In this document: positions 1 to 12,725 of the stretch, in pieces
Layout: the number at the start of each line of letters is the position of its first letter
Numbering within the stretch: position 1 is the first letter of the stretch
Made by a program: the position numbers and the translations under genes
The notes under the pieces: generated by a model
Databases searched by the model: none
Seen by the model: only the letters and a program-made list of their open reading frames with translations
Told to the model about the DNA's origin: nothing
Assembly (NCBI GenBank): GCA_947000775.1
Contig: CAMQGK010000048.1
Coordinates: 4,588,501-4,652,500 of the forward strand
Direction: 5' to 3'
Length of the DNA: 64,000 nucleotides
DNA from: Pterois miles
Lineage: Eukaryota > Chordata > Actinopteri > Perciformes > Scorpaenidae

Positions 1-3000
1 GAACGTCATCCAGTAGTATGTTACAGAGGGAACGTCCTCCAGTAGTACGATACAGAGGGAACATCCTCCATTAGTATGTTACAGAGGGAACATCATTCTC
101 TAGTACCTCACAGAGGGAACATCATCCATTAGTACGTCACAGAGGGAACGTCCTCCATTAATACGTTACAGAGGGAACATCCTCCATTAGTACGTTACAG
201 AGGGAACGTCCTCCATTAGTACGTTACAGAGGGAACGTCCTCCAGTAGTACGTTACAGAGGGAACGTCATCCAGTAGTGCAATACAGAGGGAACATCCTC
301 CAGTAGTACGTTACAGAGGGAACGTCCTCCATCAGGACGTTACAGAGGGAACATCCTCCAGTAGTACGTTACAGAGGGAACATCCTCCAGTAGTACATTA
401 CAGAGGGAACGTCATCCAGAAGTATGTTACAGAGGGAACGTCCTCCAGTAGTACGTTACAGAGGGAACATCCTCCAGTAGTACATTACAGAGGGAACGTC
501 CTCCAGTAGTACGTTACAGAGGGAACATCATCCAGTAGTACGTCACAGAGGGAACATCCTCCAGTAGTACGTTACAGAGGGAACATCCTCCAGTAGTACG
601 TTACAGAGGGAACATCCTCCAGTAGTACGTTACAGAGGGAACATCATCCAGTAGTACGTCACAGAGGGAACATCCTCCAGTAGTACGTTACAGAGGGAAC
701 GTCCTCCAGTAGTACGGTACAGAGGGAACATCCTCCAGTAGTACGTTACAGAGGGAACGTCCTCCAGTAGTACGTCACAGAGGGAACGTCCTCCAGTAGT
801 ACGGTACAGAGGGAACATCCTCCAGTAGCACGTTACAGAGGGAACATCCTCCAGTAGTACGGTACAGAGGGAACGTCCTCCAGTAGCACGTTACAGAGGG
901 AACGTCCTCCAGTAGTACGTTACAGAGGGAACGTCCTCCATCAGGACATTACAGAGGGAACATCCTCCAGTACTACGGTACAGAGGGAACATCATCCAGT
1001 AGTACGTTACAGAGGGAACATCATCCAGTAGTACGTTACAGAGGGAACATCCTCCAGTAGTACGTTACAGAGGGAACGTCCTCCAGTAGTACGTTACAGA
1101 GGGAACGTCCTCCAGTAGTACGTTACAGAGGGAACATCATCCAGTAGTACGTTACAGAGGGAACATCCTCCAGTAGTACATTACAGAGGGAACATCCTCC
1201 ATCAGTGCGTTACAGAGGGAACATCCTCCAGTAGTACATTATAGAGGGAACATCATCCAGTAGCACGTTACAGAGGGAACGTCCTCCATCAGTACGTTAC
1301 AGAGGGAACATCCTCCAGTAGTACGTTACAGAGGGAACATCCTCCAGTAGTACATTACAGAGGGAACGTCATCCAGAAGTATGTTACAGAGGGAACATCA
1401 TCCATTAGTACGTCACAGAGGGAACGTCCTCCATTAATCCGTTACAGAGGGAACATCCTCGATTAGTACGTTACAGAGGGAACATCCTCCAGTAGTACGT
1501 CACAGAGGGAACGTCCTCCATTAATACGTTACAGAGGGAATATCCTCCATTAGTACGTTACAGAGGGAACGTCCTCCATTAGTACGTTACAGAGGGAACG
1601 TCATCCAGTAGTATGTTACAGAGGGAACGTCCTCCAGTAGTACGATACAGAGGGAACATTCTCCATTAGTATGTTACAGAGGGAACATCATTCTCTAGTA
1701 CCTCACAGAGGGCACATCATCCATTAGTACGTCACAGAGGGAACGTCCTCCATTAATACGTTACAGAGGGAACATCCTCCATTAGTACGTTACAGAGGGA
1801 ACGTCCTCCAGTAGTACGTTACAGAGGGAACGTCCTCCAGTAGTACGTTACAGAGGGAACGTCATCCAGTAGTGCAATACAGAGGGAACATCCTCCAGTA
1901 GTACGTTACAGAGGGAACGTCCTCCATCAGGACGTTACAGAGGGAACATCCTCCAGTAGTACGTTACAGAGGGAACATCCTCCAGTAGTACATTACAGAG
2001 GGAACGTCATCCAGAAGTATGTTACAGAGGGAACGTCCTCCAGTAGTACGTTACAGAGGGAACATCCTCCAGTAGTACATTACAGAGGGAACGTCATCCA
2101 GAAGTATGTTACAGAGGGAACATCCTCCAGTAGTACGTTACAGAGGGAACATCCTCCAGTAGTACATTACAGAGGGAACGTCATCCAGAAGTATGTTACA
2201 GAGGGAACATCATCCATTAGTACGTCACAGAGGGAACGTCCTCCATTAATCCGTTACAGAGGGAACATCCTCGATTAGTACGTTACAGAGGGAACATCCT
2301 CCAGTAGTACGTCACAGAGGGAACGTCCTCCATTAATACGTTACAGAGGGAATATCCTCCATTAGTACGTTACAGAGGGAACGTCCTCCATTAGTATGTT
2401 ACAGAGGGAACGTCATCCAGTAGTATGTTACAGAGGGAACGTCCTCCAGTAGTACGTCACAGAGGGAACGTCCTCCATTAATACGTTACAGAGGGAACAT
2501 CCTCCATTAGTACGTTACAGAGGGAACATCATTCTCTAGTACGTCACAGAGGGAACATCCTCCATCAGGACATTACAGAGGGAACATCATTCTCTAGTAC
2601 GTCACAGAGGGAACATCCTCCATCAGGACGTTACAGAGGGAACGTCATTCTCTAGTACGTCACAGAGGGAACATCCTCCAGTAGTACGTTACAGAGGGAA
2701 CATCATTCTCTAGTACGTCACAGAGGGAACATCCTCCAGTAGTACGTTACAGAGGGAACATCATTCTCTAGTACGTCACAGAGGGAACATCCTCCATCAG
2801 GACGTTACAGAGGGAACATCCTCCAGTAGTACGTTACAGAGGGCACGTCCTCCATTAGCACGTTACAGAGGGAACATCCTCCATTAGTACGTTACAGAGG
2901 GAACGTCCTCCAGTAGTACGTTACAGAGGGAACATCCTCCAGTAGTACGTTACAGAGGGAACGTCCTCCATCAGGACGTTACAGAGGGAACGTCCTCCAT

Positions 3001-6000
3001 CAGGACGTTACAGAGGGAACGTCCTCCATTAGTACGTTACAGAGGGAACATCCTCCAGTAGTATGTTACAGAGGGAACATAATCCAGGAGTACGTTACAG
3101 AGGGAACGTCCTCCATTAGTACGTTACAGAGGGAACATCCTCCAGTAGTACGTTACAGAGGGAACATCCTCCATCAGGACGTTACAGAGGGAATGTCCTC
3201 CAGTAGTACGTTACAGAGGGAACATCCTCCAGTAGTACGTTACAGAGGGTACATCCTCCATCAGGACGTTACAGAGGGAACGTCCTCCAGTAGTATGTTA
3301 CAGAGGGAACGTCCTCCAGTAGTACGTTACAGAGGGAACGTCCTCCAGTAGTACGTTACAGAGGGAACATCATCCAGCAGTACGTTACAGAGGGAACCTC
3401 CTCCAGTAGTACGTTACAGAGGGAACGTCATCCAGTAGTACGTTACAGAGGGAACGTCCTCCAGTAGTACGTTACAGAGGGAACGTCCTCCAGTAGTACG
3501 TTACAGAGGGAACGTCCTCCAGTAGTACGTTACAGAGGGAACATCCTCCAGTAGTACGTTACAGAAGGAACATCCTCCATCAGGACGTTACAGAGGGAAC
3601 GTCCTCCAGTAGTATGTTACAGAGGGAACATCCTCCAGTAGTACGTTACAGAGGGAACATCCTCCAGTAGTACATTACAGAGGGAACGTCCTCCATCAGG
3701 ACGTTACAGAGGGAACGTCCTCCATCAGGACGTTACAGAGGGAACGTCATCCAGTAGTACGTTACAGAGGGAACGTCATCCAGTAGTACGTTACAGAGGG
3801 AACATCATCCAGTAGTACGTTACAGAGGGAACGTCCTCCAGTAGTACGTTACAGAGGGAACGTCCTCCAGTAGTACGTTACAGAGGGAACGTCCTCCAGT
3901 AGTACGTTACAGAGGGAACGTCCTCCAGTAGTGCGTTACAGAGGGAACGTCCTCCAGTAGTACGTTACAGAGGGAACGTCCTCCAGTAGTACGTTACAGA
4001 GGGAACGTCATCCAGTAGTACGTTACAGAGGGAACGTCCTCCAGTAGTACGTTACAGAGGGAACGTCATCCAGTAGTACGTCACAGAGGGAACATCATTC
4101 TCTAGTACGTCACAGAGGGAACATCCTCCATCAGGACGTTACAGAGGGAACGTCATCCAGTAGTACGTTACAGAGGGAACGTCCTCCATTAGTACGTTAC
4201 AGAGGGAACATCCTCCAGTAGTACGTTTCAGAGGGAACGTCCTCCAGTAGTACGTTACAGAGGGAACGTCCTCCAGTAATACGTTACAGAGGGAACGTCA
4301 TCCAGTAGTACGTTACAGAGGGAACGTCCTCCAGTAGTACGTTACAGAGGGAACGTCATCCAGTAGTACGTCACAGAGGGAACATCATTGTCTAGTACGT
4401 CACAGAGGGAACATCCTCCATCAGGACGTTACAGAGGGAACATCCTCCAGTAGTACGTTACAGAGGGCACGTCCTCCATTAGTACGTTACAGAGGGAACA
4501 TCCTCCATTAGTACGTTACAGAGGGAACGTCCTCCAGTAGTACGTTACAGAGGGAACATCCTCCAGTAGTACGTTACAGAGGGAACGTCCTCCTTCAGGA
4601 CGTTACAGAGGGAACGTCCTCCATTAGTACATTACAGAGGGAACATCCTCCAGTAGTACGTTACAGAGGGAATATCATCCAGGAGTACGTTACAGAGGGA
4701 ACGTCCTCCATTAGTACGTTACAGAGGGAACATCCTCCAGTAGTACGTTACAGAGGGAACATCCTCCATCAGGACGTTACAGAGGGAACGTCCTCCAGTA
4801 GTACGTTACAGAGGGAACATCCTCCAGTAGTACGTTACAGAGGGTACATCCTCCATCAGGACGTTACAGAGGGAACGTCCTCCAGTAGTATGTTACAGAG
4901 GGAACATCCTCCAGTAGTACGTTACAGAGGGAACATCCTCCAGTAGTACGTTACAGAGGGAACGTCCTCCATCAGGACGTTACAGAGGGAACGTCATCCA
5001 GTAGTACGTTACAGAGGGAACATCCTCCAGTAGTACGTTACAGAGGGAACGTCATCCAGTAGTACGTTACAGAGGGAACATCATCCAGTAGTACGTTACA
5101 GAGGGAACATCCTCCAGTAGTACGTTACAGAGGGAACGTCCTCCAGTAGTACGTTACAGAGGGAACGTCCTCCAGTAGTACGTTACAGAGGGAACGTCCT
5201 CCAGTAGTACGTTACAGAGGGAACGTCCTCCAGTAGTACGTTACAGAGGGAACGTCCTCCATCAGGACGTTACAGAGGGAACGTCCTCCAGTAGTACGTT
5301 ACAGAGGGAACGTCCTCCAGTAGTACGTTACAGAGGGAACGTCCTCCAGTAGTACGTTACAGAGGGAACGTCCTCCAGTAATACGTTACAGAGGGAACGT
5401 CATCCAGTAGTACGTTACAGAGGGAACGTCCTCCAGTAGTACGTTACAGAGGGAACGTCATCCAGTAGTACGTCACAGAGGGAACATCATTCTCTAGTAC
5501 GTCACAGAGGGAACATCCTCCATCAGGACGTTACAGAGGGAACATCCTCCAGTAGTACGTTACAGAGGGCACGTCCTCCAGTAGTACGTTACAGAGGGAA
5601 CGTCCTCCAGTAGTACGTTACAGAGGGAACGTCCTCCAGTAGTACGTTACAGAGGGAACATCCTCCAGTAGTACGTTACAGAGGGAACGTCCTCCATCAG
5701 GACGTTACAGAGGGAACGTCCTCCATTAGTACGTTACAGAGGGAACATCCTCCAGTAGTATGTTACAGAGGGAATATCATCCAGGAGTACGTTACAGAGG
5801 GAACGTCCTCCATTAGTACGTTACAGAGGGAACATCCTCCAGTAGTACGTTACAGAGGGAACATCCTCCAGTAGTACGTTACAGAGGGAACATCCTCCAT
5901 CAGGACGTTACAGAGGGAACGTCCTCCAGTAGTACGTTACAGAGGGAACATCCTCCAGTAGTACGTTACAGAGGGTACATCCTCCATCAGGACGTTACAG

Positions 6001-7809
6001 AGGGAACGTCCTCCAGTAGTATGTTACAGAGGGAACATCCTCCAGTAGTACGTTACAGAGGGAACATCCTCCAGTAGTACGTTACAGAGGGAACATCATC
6101 CAGTAGTACGTTACAGAGGGAACAGCCTCCAGTAGTACGTTACAGAGGGAACGTCATCCAGTAGTACGTTACAGAGGGAACGTCCTCCATTAGTACGTTA
6201 CAGAGGGAACGTCCTCCAGTAGTACGTTACAGAGGGAACGTCCTCCAGTAGTACGTTACAGAGGGAACGTCCTCCAGTAGTACGTTACAGAGGGAACGTC
6301 CTCCAGTAGTACGTTACAGAGGGAACGTCCTCCATCAGGACGTTACAGAGGGAACGTCCTCCATTAGTACGTTACAGAGGGAACATCCTCCAGTAGTACG
6401 TTACAGAGGGAACATCATCCAGGAGTACGTTACAGAGAGAACGTCCTCCATTAGTACGTTACAGAGGGAACATCCTCCAGTAGTACGTTACAGAGGGAAC
6501 ATCCTCCATCAGGACGTTACAGAGGGAACGTCCTCCAGTAGTACGTTACCGAGGGAACATCCTCCAGTAGTACGTTACAGAGGGTACATCCTCCATCAGG
6601 ACGTTACAGAGGGAACGTCCTCCAGTCGTATGTTACAGAGGGAACATCCTCCAGTAGTACGTTACAGAGGGAACATCCTCCAGTAGTACGTTACAGAGGG
6701 AACGTCCTCCATCAGGACGTTACAGAGGGAACGTCATCCAGTAGTACGTTACAGAGGGAACATCCTCCAGTAGTACGTTACAGAGGGAACGTCATCCAGT
6801 AGTACGTTACAGAGGGAACATCATCCAGTAGTAAGTTACAGAGGGAACATCCTCCAGTAGTACGTTACAGAGGGAACGTCCTCCAGTAGTACATTACAGA
6901 GGGAACGTCCTCCAGTAGTACGTTACAGAGGGAACATCCTCCAGTAGTACGTTACAGAGGGAACATCCTCCAGTAGTACGTTACAGAGGGAACGTCCTCC
7001 AGTAGTACATTACAGAGGGAACGTCATCCAGTAGTACGTTACAGAGGGAACGTCCTCCAGTAGTACGTTACAGAGGGAACGTCCTCCAGTAGTACGTTAC
7101 AGAGGGAACGTCCTCCAGTAGTACGTTACAGAGGGAACATCCTCCAGTAGTACGTTACAGAGGGAACATCCTCCATCAGGACGTTACAGAGGGAACGTCC
7201 TCCAGTAGTACGTTACATAGGGAACATCCTCCAGTAGTACGTTACAGAGGGAACATCCTCCATCAGGACGTTACAGAGGGAACGTCCTCCAGTAGTATGT
7301 TACAGAGGGAACATCCTCCAGTAGTACGTTACAGAGGGAACATCCTCCAGTAGTACATTACAGAGGGAACGTCCTCCATCAGGACGTTACAGAGGGAACG
7401 TCATCCAGTAGTACGTTACAGAGGGAACATCATCCAGTAGTACGTTACAGAGGGAACATCCTCCAGTAGTACGTTACAGAGGGAACGTCCTCCAGTAGTA
7501 CGTTACAGAGGGAACATCCTCCAGTAGTACGTTACAGAGGGAACGTCATCCAGTAGTACGTTACAGAGGGAACATCCTCCAGTAGTACGTTACAGAGGGA
7601 ACGTCCTCCAGTAGTACGTTACAGAGGGAACGTCCTCCAGTAGTACATTACAGAGGGAACGTCCTCCAGTAGTACGTTACAGAGGGAACGTCCTCCAGTA
7701 GTACGTTACAGAGGGAACGTCGTCCAGTAGTACATTACAGAGGGAACGTCCTCCAGTAGTACGTTACAGAGGGAACGTCCTCCAGTAGTACGTTACAGAG
7801 TGAACATCA
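1..7809. repeat. 29-bp satellite/minisatellite array (about 269 units)
   Basis: A head-to-tail array with a 29-bp unit fills the left end of the window and continues beyond it. Each unit carries TTACAGAGGGA followed by ACGTCCTCCAGTAGT, with common variants (CCATCAGGAC, CCATTAGTAC, CATTCTCTAGT). The GAAC start of the unit falls at position 1 modulo 29 at every point I checked (1, 1596, 2843, 4467, 5569, 7744, 7802), so there is no net length change over 7.8 kb. The array ends where GAGTGAACATCAT runs into CCCCCCTGTG. Short open frames inside it are incidental because 29 is not a multiple of 3. Confidence 0.97.
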
Positions 7810-10300
7810 TCCCCCCTGTGTTCCTTCCAGTTCATCACATTCATGTACTGTACAAACAGCGGAACTGAGTCTTGTTAATATTTTAATAATAATAATATAT
7901 ATATATTTTTCATCTGGGAGTGAAACTCTGCACTGTTGCTGTTATACACATTTAATTTTACATACCTTTAATACACCGGTACAAACCTGGTATTAAGTCT
8001 GAGGAAAGTGTATCCTGAGTGCACATTTAAAAACACATCTCATGATCTACACAATTATTATGATGTCTTTGTCTCTCTGAATGTACTATATTGTGTTTAT
8101 GTGTGTTGTATACTTTTTGGATGATTTGGATGAATTTATGTGCTTTAATCGTTGTATTATGTATTGCGTTTGTGCTACGGCGCTCCCATCTCAGATCCGA
8201 ATAAACAGCTCCTCTGGTGTTTCAGCGGCGGCGTCATTACACGAGCTCAGTGGGGCGCCACAGCAGCCGGTAGCACCGAGGCTTCTGCACAGATCAGCAT
8301 GGAGGCATTGTGGACATAACTGTCTGCGCTCCTCTATTGTTGCTGAACGGCCGCTGTGACAATAGGTCACATTCCAGTCGCGCCACCAGCGACTGTATCT
8401 GTGGGCAGATGGGAGGTGTGTTTGCATGGTGTGGTCAGTGAGCTGGTCTCCATGGTCACCTGGTGGGCCGGCCGTGTGCTGTGACCACGCCGTTACTACT
8501 CAGGCTTGTTCATGTGGCAGAACCCGCCCTGGTTACGGTTCCGTGCTGGGTATCCCCTTCATCCGGGGGGGGGGGGGACTACAGGGAAAACAACATCCAA
8601 GTGCTGCGTGGTTCACAACAGGAAGCTCTGTCATTATTAATCCAAGTCCTATAAAGACAGGTAATATGTGGATATTGTTGTTAGGGTTGTTGGTTGAACT
8701 CTCTCACCTGTGCTCCACCACAAAATTCCTGAGTTTCCAGAAGCAACCACAAAATGCAAAGGTCATATATTGCCCAATGCTCCATTAAGGTCCCATCCTA
8801 AATCTAAAATGTCGTCTCTTTAACTGGGACCCCTTGTTCATTAAAACATGTTACCATGAGGGGATCCTTCAGTAATAGGCCCAACCTATTTAGAGACCTG
8901 ACCCACAGGAGGCCATCCAAAAGGAATTTCCCCCGAAATGCCCCGCTCTCATTTACTATTTGTGATATTCTATTGATCCCTGAAGGAGAAATGTTCTATT
9001 CACTTACCCTCCTTCACAGGGAGGTCAGAGGTCAGAGAAACACTGGCGATAGAAGGGGTTCAGTGTGGAGTGAAGCACTCTCGAGGAGGTGCTCGCTGCC
9101 TCAGGGGCCTTGAACCAAGACCGAGTGGGTGAAGGACAGACTCCCTACTCTCAAGGACACTCTTCGACTCCTGCATGTCCACACCGAGGCACTGATGATT
9201 TCTTTCCCGTCTAGTTTTACTGCTACTCGGCTGTGTCCGTGAAGGCATGTGTCACTTTTCTCAGATTGATCTACTCTGGAGAAGATTTGACTGGCATAGT
9301 GCAGCTATTGCCTGAAGGCCATCAGTAAACGAGCAGCGATGAAGGGCGGCTGTCGCGCCGCCTCACATCGCCTTTGTCTTGGCCGACGTGTTGCATTTGA
9401 ACACACGGCAAAGACTACAACCGGTGGCCAGTCAGCACGGACGTCGTCCCCCTGCGTGAGAGGAAATAATGGTAGTCCATGTTCCCCATTCAAAAAGGTA
9501 AACGGGAAGGCCGAGGTTGACCGATATGCAGTACAAAGCAGCATCTGGCGACCGTTTTCACACCACTCAACACTTAGCTTCGTTCCAGATGTTCATGTCC
9601 CTGTGAAGTTATCCGTGTGCTGGAATGAGATGACATGAAGATGAAAAATGAGAAGAGCAGTCTGTGCTTTCTCTCTTGACTTTCCTCATTGGCTTTCTTT
9701 CCATTTCTCTTCTCGTGCTCTGGTTGGTTTAAGCTGAACAGCTAATCAGAGTGATTTCTCTCACCTACGAGCTCTGCCGTGGATTCACACTGAATCGTCT
9801 GAAAAACCTCTGACACGGGCAGACGAGAGTCGACGGTGCTGGACACGCCAGCCCTGAAATGTCCAGAGGTCACCGAACTGTCCAGAGGTCACAAACAGTC
9901 CAGAGGTCACAAACTGTACAGAGGTCAACTGTCTGCTTGGTCGGTCGCGACCTTCAGACGTCCTGTAGCAGAACAGAGTCTCAGGCCTCTGAGGGGTCTG
10001 GTCTCGGTCCCTTCTCACACCTTTCATATCGAAAATTCAACATTTCAACACAGCAGAGTTTCTAGCTATTTGAAATGACAGTGGTGTGGTCTGACACAGA
10101 TGTTCAGAAAGCTTAAATGAACTCTGGGATGTGGACATTTGGTACTGTGAGTTTCACACATTCACTGCAGAAATAAAGCATATTTTTAAAGTGAAAGCGG
10201 TTGAAACACATGATGAAGTATTCCTGAGAGACCCTGAACACTTCATCATGTCCATCACCTGCTGACGCTGGCTCGCCGTGCACAAACAGAGCTCTCAAAC
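7810..10300. other. Unique intergenic sequence, no gene recognised
   Basis: An AT-rich stretch (about 7875-7910) is followed by a CpG-enriched patch at about 8180-8560 that ends in a 13-G run (8565-8577). Open frames up to 120 codons occur, but none shows a family motif, codon bias or clear splice structure. The CpG patch could be a distal regulatory element or an unrecognised exon; nothing decides this from sequence alone. Confidence 0.5.
9860..9931. repeat. Short 18-bp tandem repeat, about 4 copies
   Basis: Four imperfect copies of an 18-bp unit containing TCCAGAGGTCACAAAC follow one another. AGAGGTCA contains an AGGTCA nuclear-receptor half-site in every copy, all in the same orientation at about 18-bp spacing. 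This is not the spacing of a standard direct-repeat element, so function is doubtful. Confidence 0.75.
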
Positions 10301-10400
10301 AGGACAACCCTGCACCAAACAGGACAACCCTGCACCAAACAGGACAACCCTGCACCAAACAGGACAACCCTGCACCAAACAGGACAACCCTGCACCAAAG
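10301..10400. repeat. 20-bp tandem repeat, 5 copies
   Basis: Five consecutive copies of AGGACAACCCTGCACCAAAC, perfect except for the last base of the final copy. The near identity points to recent expansion. Confidence 0.97.
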
Positions 10401-12526
10401 CAGAAGTTTTAATATTAATAAAGAATATATTTTAGCTTGTATTGATGAATGTGGTGATTTGCTTACTGCTGTGCTGGCCTTGTATAGCCGCTACCTGTAC
10501 TTTATCACATACTTGGCAGATGTTTGCACCAGTATTTGTACTTGGACTAAAGTCAAATATAACTAAACCAGAGAATATCGGACGTCTCCTGGGATGGACC
10601 CACCGGTCACAGTGACCCAGCAACGAGGCCAAATGTTAACGAGGTCAGCATATTATTTTAAGTCACCTTATCCCTTAAATGCAGTACTCCCAAATGCCTG
10701 TCAGGAACACTCTGCCCACCAACAGGGATCATGTTCTTCTGTCTATCTAATATGTCTCCACTTCATCACTCCCACATGGACACGCCGTCCTACCGTCTAA
10801 GCTGTGGACGAAGACCTTCCCTGTTATGAAGAACAACTAGTTTCAGGAGTGTTTTCATCAAGGTCAGGCAGTGATGGATAACGTCTTACTCTCCTACAGA
10901 ATATCACAGTATCACAGACGCTATTATAACCAGAAATAAATAGGATCCCTCTGTACTGGCTGTGTGAGGATTTGAGGATTGAACTTTGTCTTTACTATCG
11001 GAAATGAACCATGAATTAGTCAACATAACAGCACCTGCCAGTGAGAGCTGAGTGTCTGTTCTGTTCTCATAAGACAACATCTGAAGGTAACACTGCTTCA
11101 GTACAGTGTCATGTAGTCAGTCACCCAAGTACTGCAGTCAAAGATCACCCAAGTACTGCAGTAAAAAGATCACCTCCATACATATTCTGAGACTAAATAC
11201 TCTGCTTTCAATAATAAATTGTCTCTGATGTGTTTCCTCCACAACAAAGTTGAATTCCCTCATTAAAGGATTGAAAATATCTACTAAATCTAATGTCACT
11301 CATAAAATAATCTGGTGTTGGAAGAGAGTTTAAATAGCAGCCACTAGCAGACCAGACCCGTAGTCGTAGCTCGATGCTAAATCTGAGACTTCGGTGAGAA
11401 CAGGAAGATAAACCCATACATGCTGCAGATGTGCTCATAAAATACTATGTTTTGTAATCACTTAACCTTCACAGCAGTATGTGAAGAAGTAATATTTTAA
11501 CATGATATCAAATATTCTACTGTACATGTTCGTGTATCAGTAATGAAAACCTAGTTATACAACATCTATTATCACTCTGAAAGAGTGAGTTTTTTACAAG
11601 TCTTTTACTTCTGAAGATGGAAATACATCTGGCTTATTTTCACACTGCGTACGATGAAGGTGTTGCTGCTCTCGCTAAAGCAAAGGGTCTTTCCCACCAC
11701 TGCTTGAATGGCTCGCAGAGAAAAAGCTGCAGAATTATGGGAAGTCAGTCGGCTGGTTTTTGATGCAGCTACTGTCTGCTCCTTTTAAAGACACCAGAGA
11801 TTTGTGTTAAATAGCTTATCAATGTTTGTACTGAGCAATGCACATATAAATCCTCCCGTCAGAATACACCACAGGGAAATGATTTCACGTATGATTATTT
11901 CCTGTATTCATTGTTCGGTTTGTGGCTCGGTCTCTCCTGACGGTCGTTACATAAGCTTCATACAGGTGATGAGCTGCAGGGCCTGGAGTTGTGAAAGCAG
12001 GCTGAAGAGTGTTACTACGGTTCAGGCCCATACAACCGTCAACCCCACCTGCCTGCACAGGATTCCTTCCTAAACTACGACATGACACTGCATGACTAAC
12101 AAGCACACAGTGCGATGCGTGGAATCTGACTGCGTTGTAGCTCTGGCAGCTGGAGCGTTTGGGCGTGGCTGATGACTTAACAGCTCACCTGGTGTAAAGC
12201 TAAAGGTGAACCAGGGTCTGCCTGGACGGCCTGCAGCACTCAGCATACACTGCATTAGCCGTGCTGTCTTCCACCGAGGACAACACCTCCCATGTGTTCT
12301 ACGAAGCAATGATCTCTGGAGACATGATAGACTGAGAGTGCGGACAGAGACAGCGACAGTTCTGGAGCACACGGGCAGAAGACAGAACCGAAGGGTGGAG
12401 AAGCAAGCCGGTATCTCGGGTTACGACGGGTGGGACTGACGGTACTTCCTGGCAGCATTACTGCTCTGCTCCTACACTGGTGTAGCATGATTTATCTGTC
12501 TTTGGGTTTTCTCCCTTCGTTCTCTC
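10401..12526. other. Unique intergenic sequence, nothing recognised
   Basis: Mixed-composition sequence with no reading frame of recognisable family, no long tandem repeat and no transposon ends that I can identify. The frames present are short and overlap one another on both strands, as expected by chance. Confidence 0.5.
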
Positions 12527-12725
12527 GTCCATTCATTATCTGGAACCACTTATCCTGTTCAGGGTGGTGGGGGGCTGGAGCTGATCCCAGCTGACATTGC
12601 AGGAAGGTGGGTTCACCCTGGACCAGACTACCAGAGGACTGATATAGAAACAACCATTCACACTCACATTCACAGCTATGGGACATTTAGAGTCAACAGT
12701 GAACCTATCCTGCAGGTCTATGGAC
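12527..12725 (-). mobile_element. SINE-like dispersed element, tail fragment
   Basis: The + strand reads CTTATCCTGTTCAGGGTGG, then GCTGATCCCAGCTGACATTG and CATTCACACTCACATTCAC. These are the reverse complement of the 3' part of a dispersed teleost element also seen at 29628-29910 and 38636-39135. Only the tail half is present; the tRNA-like head is missing. Confidence 0.8.

Noticed and set aside
1..7809. CRISPR-like array of short repeats
   Set aside because: Units are directly contiguous with no unique spacers, and the context is a vertebrate genome. It is a tandem satellite.
9860..9931. Nuclear-receptor response element made of repeated AGGTCA
   Set aside because: Half-site spacing follows the 18-bp tandem unit and does not match DR1-DR5 arrangements.
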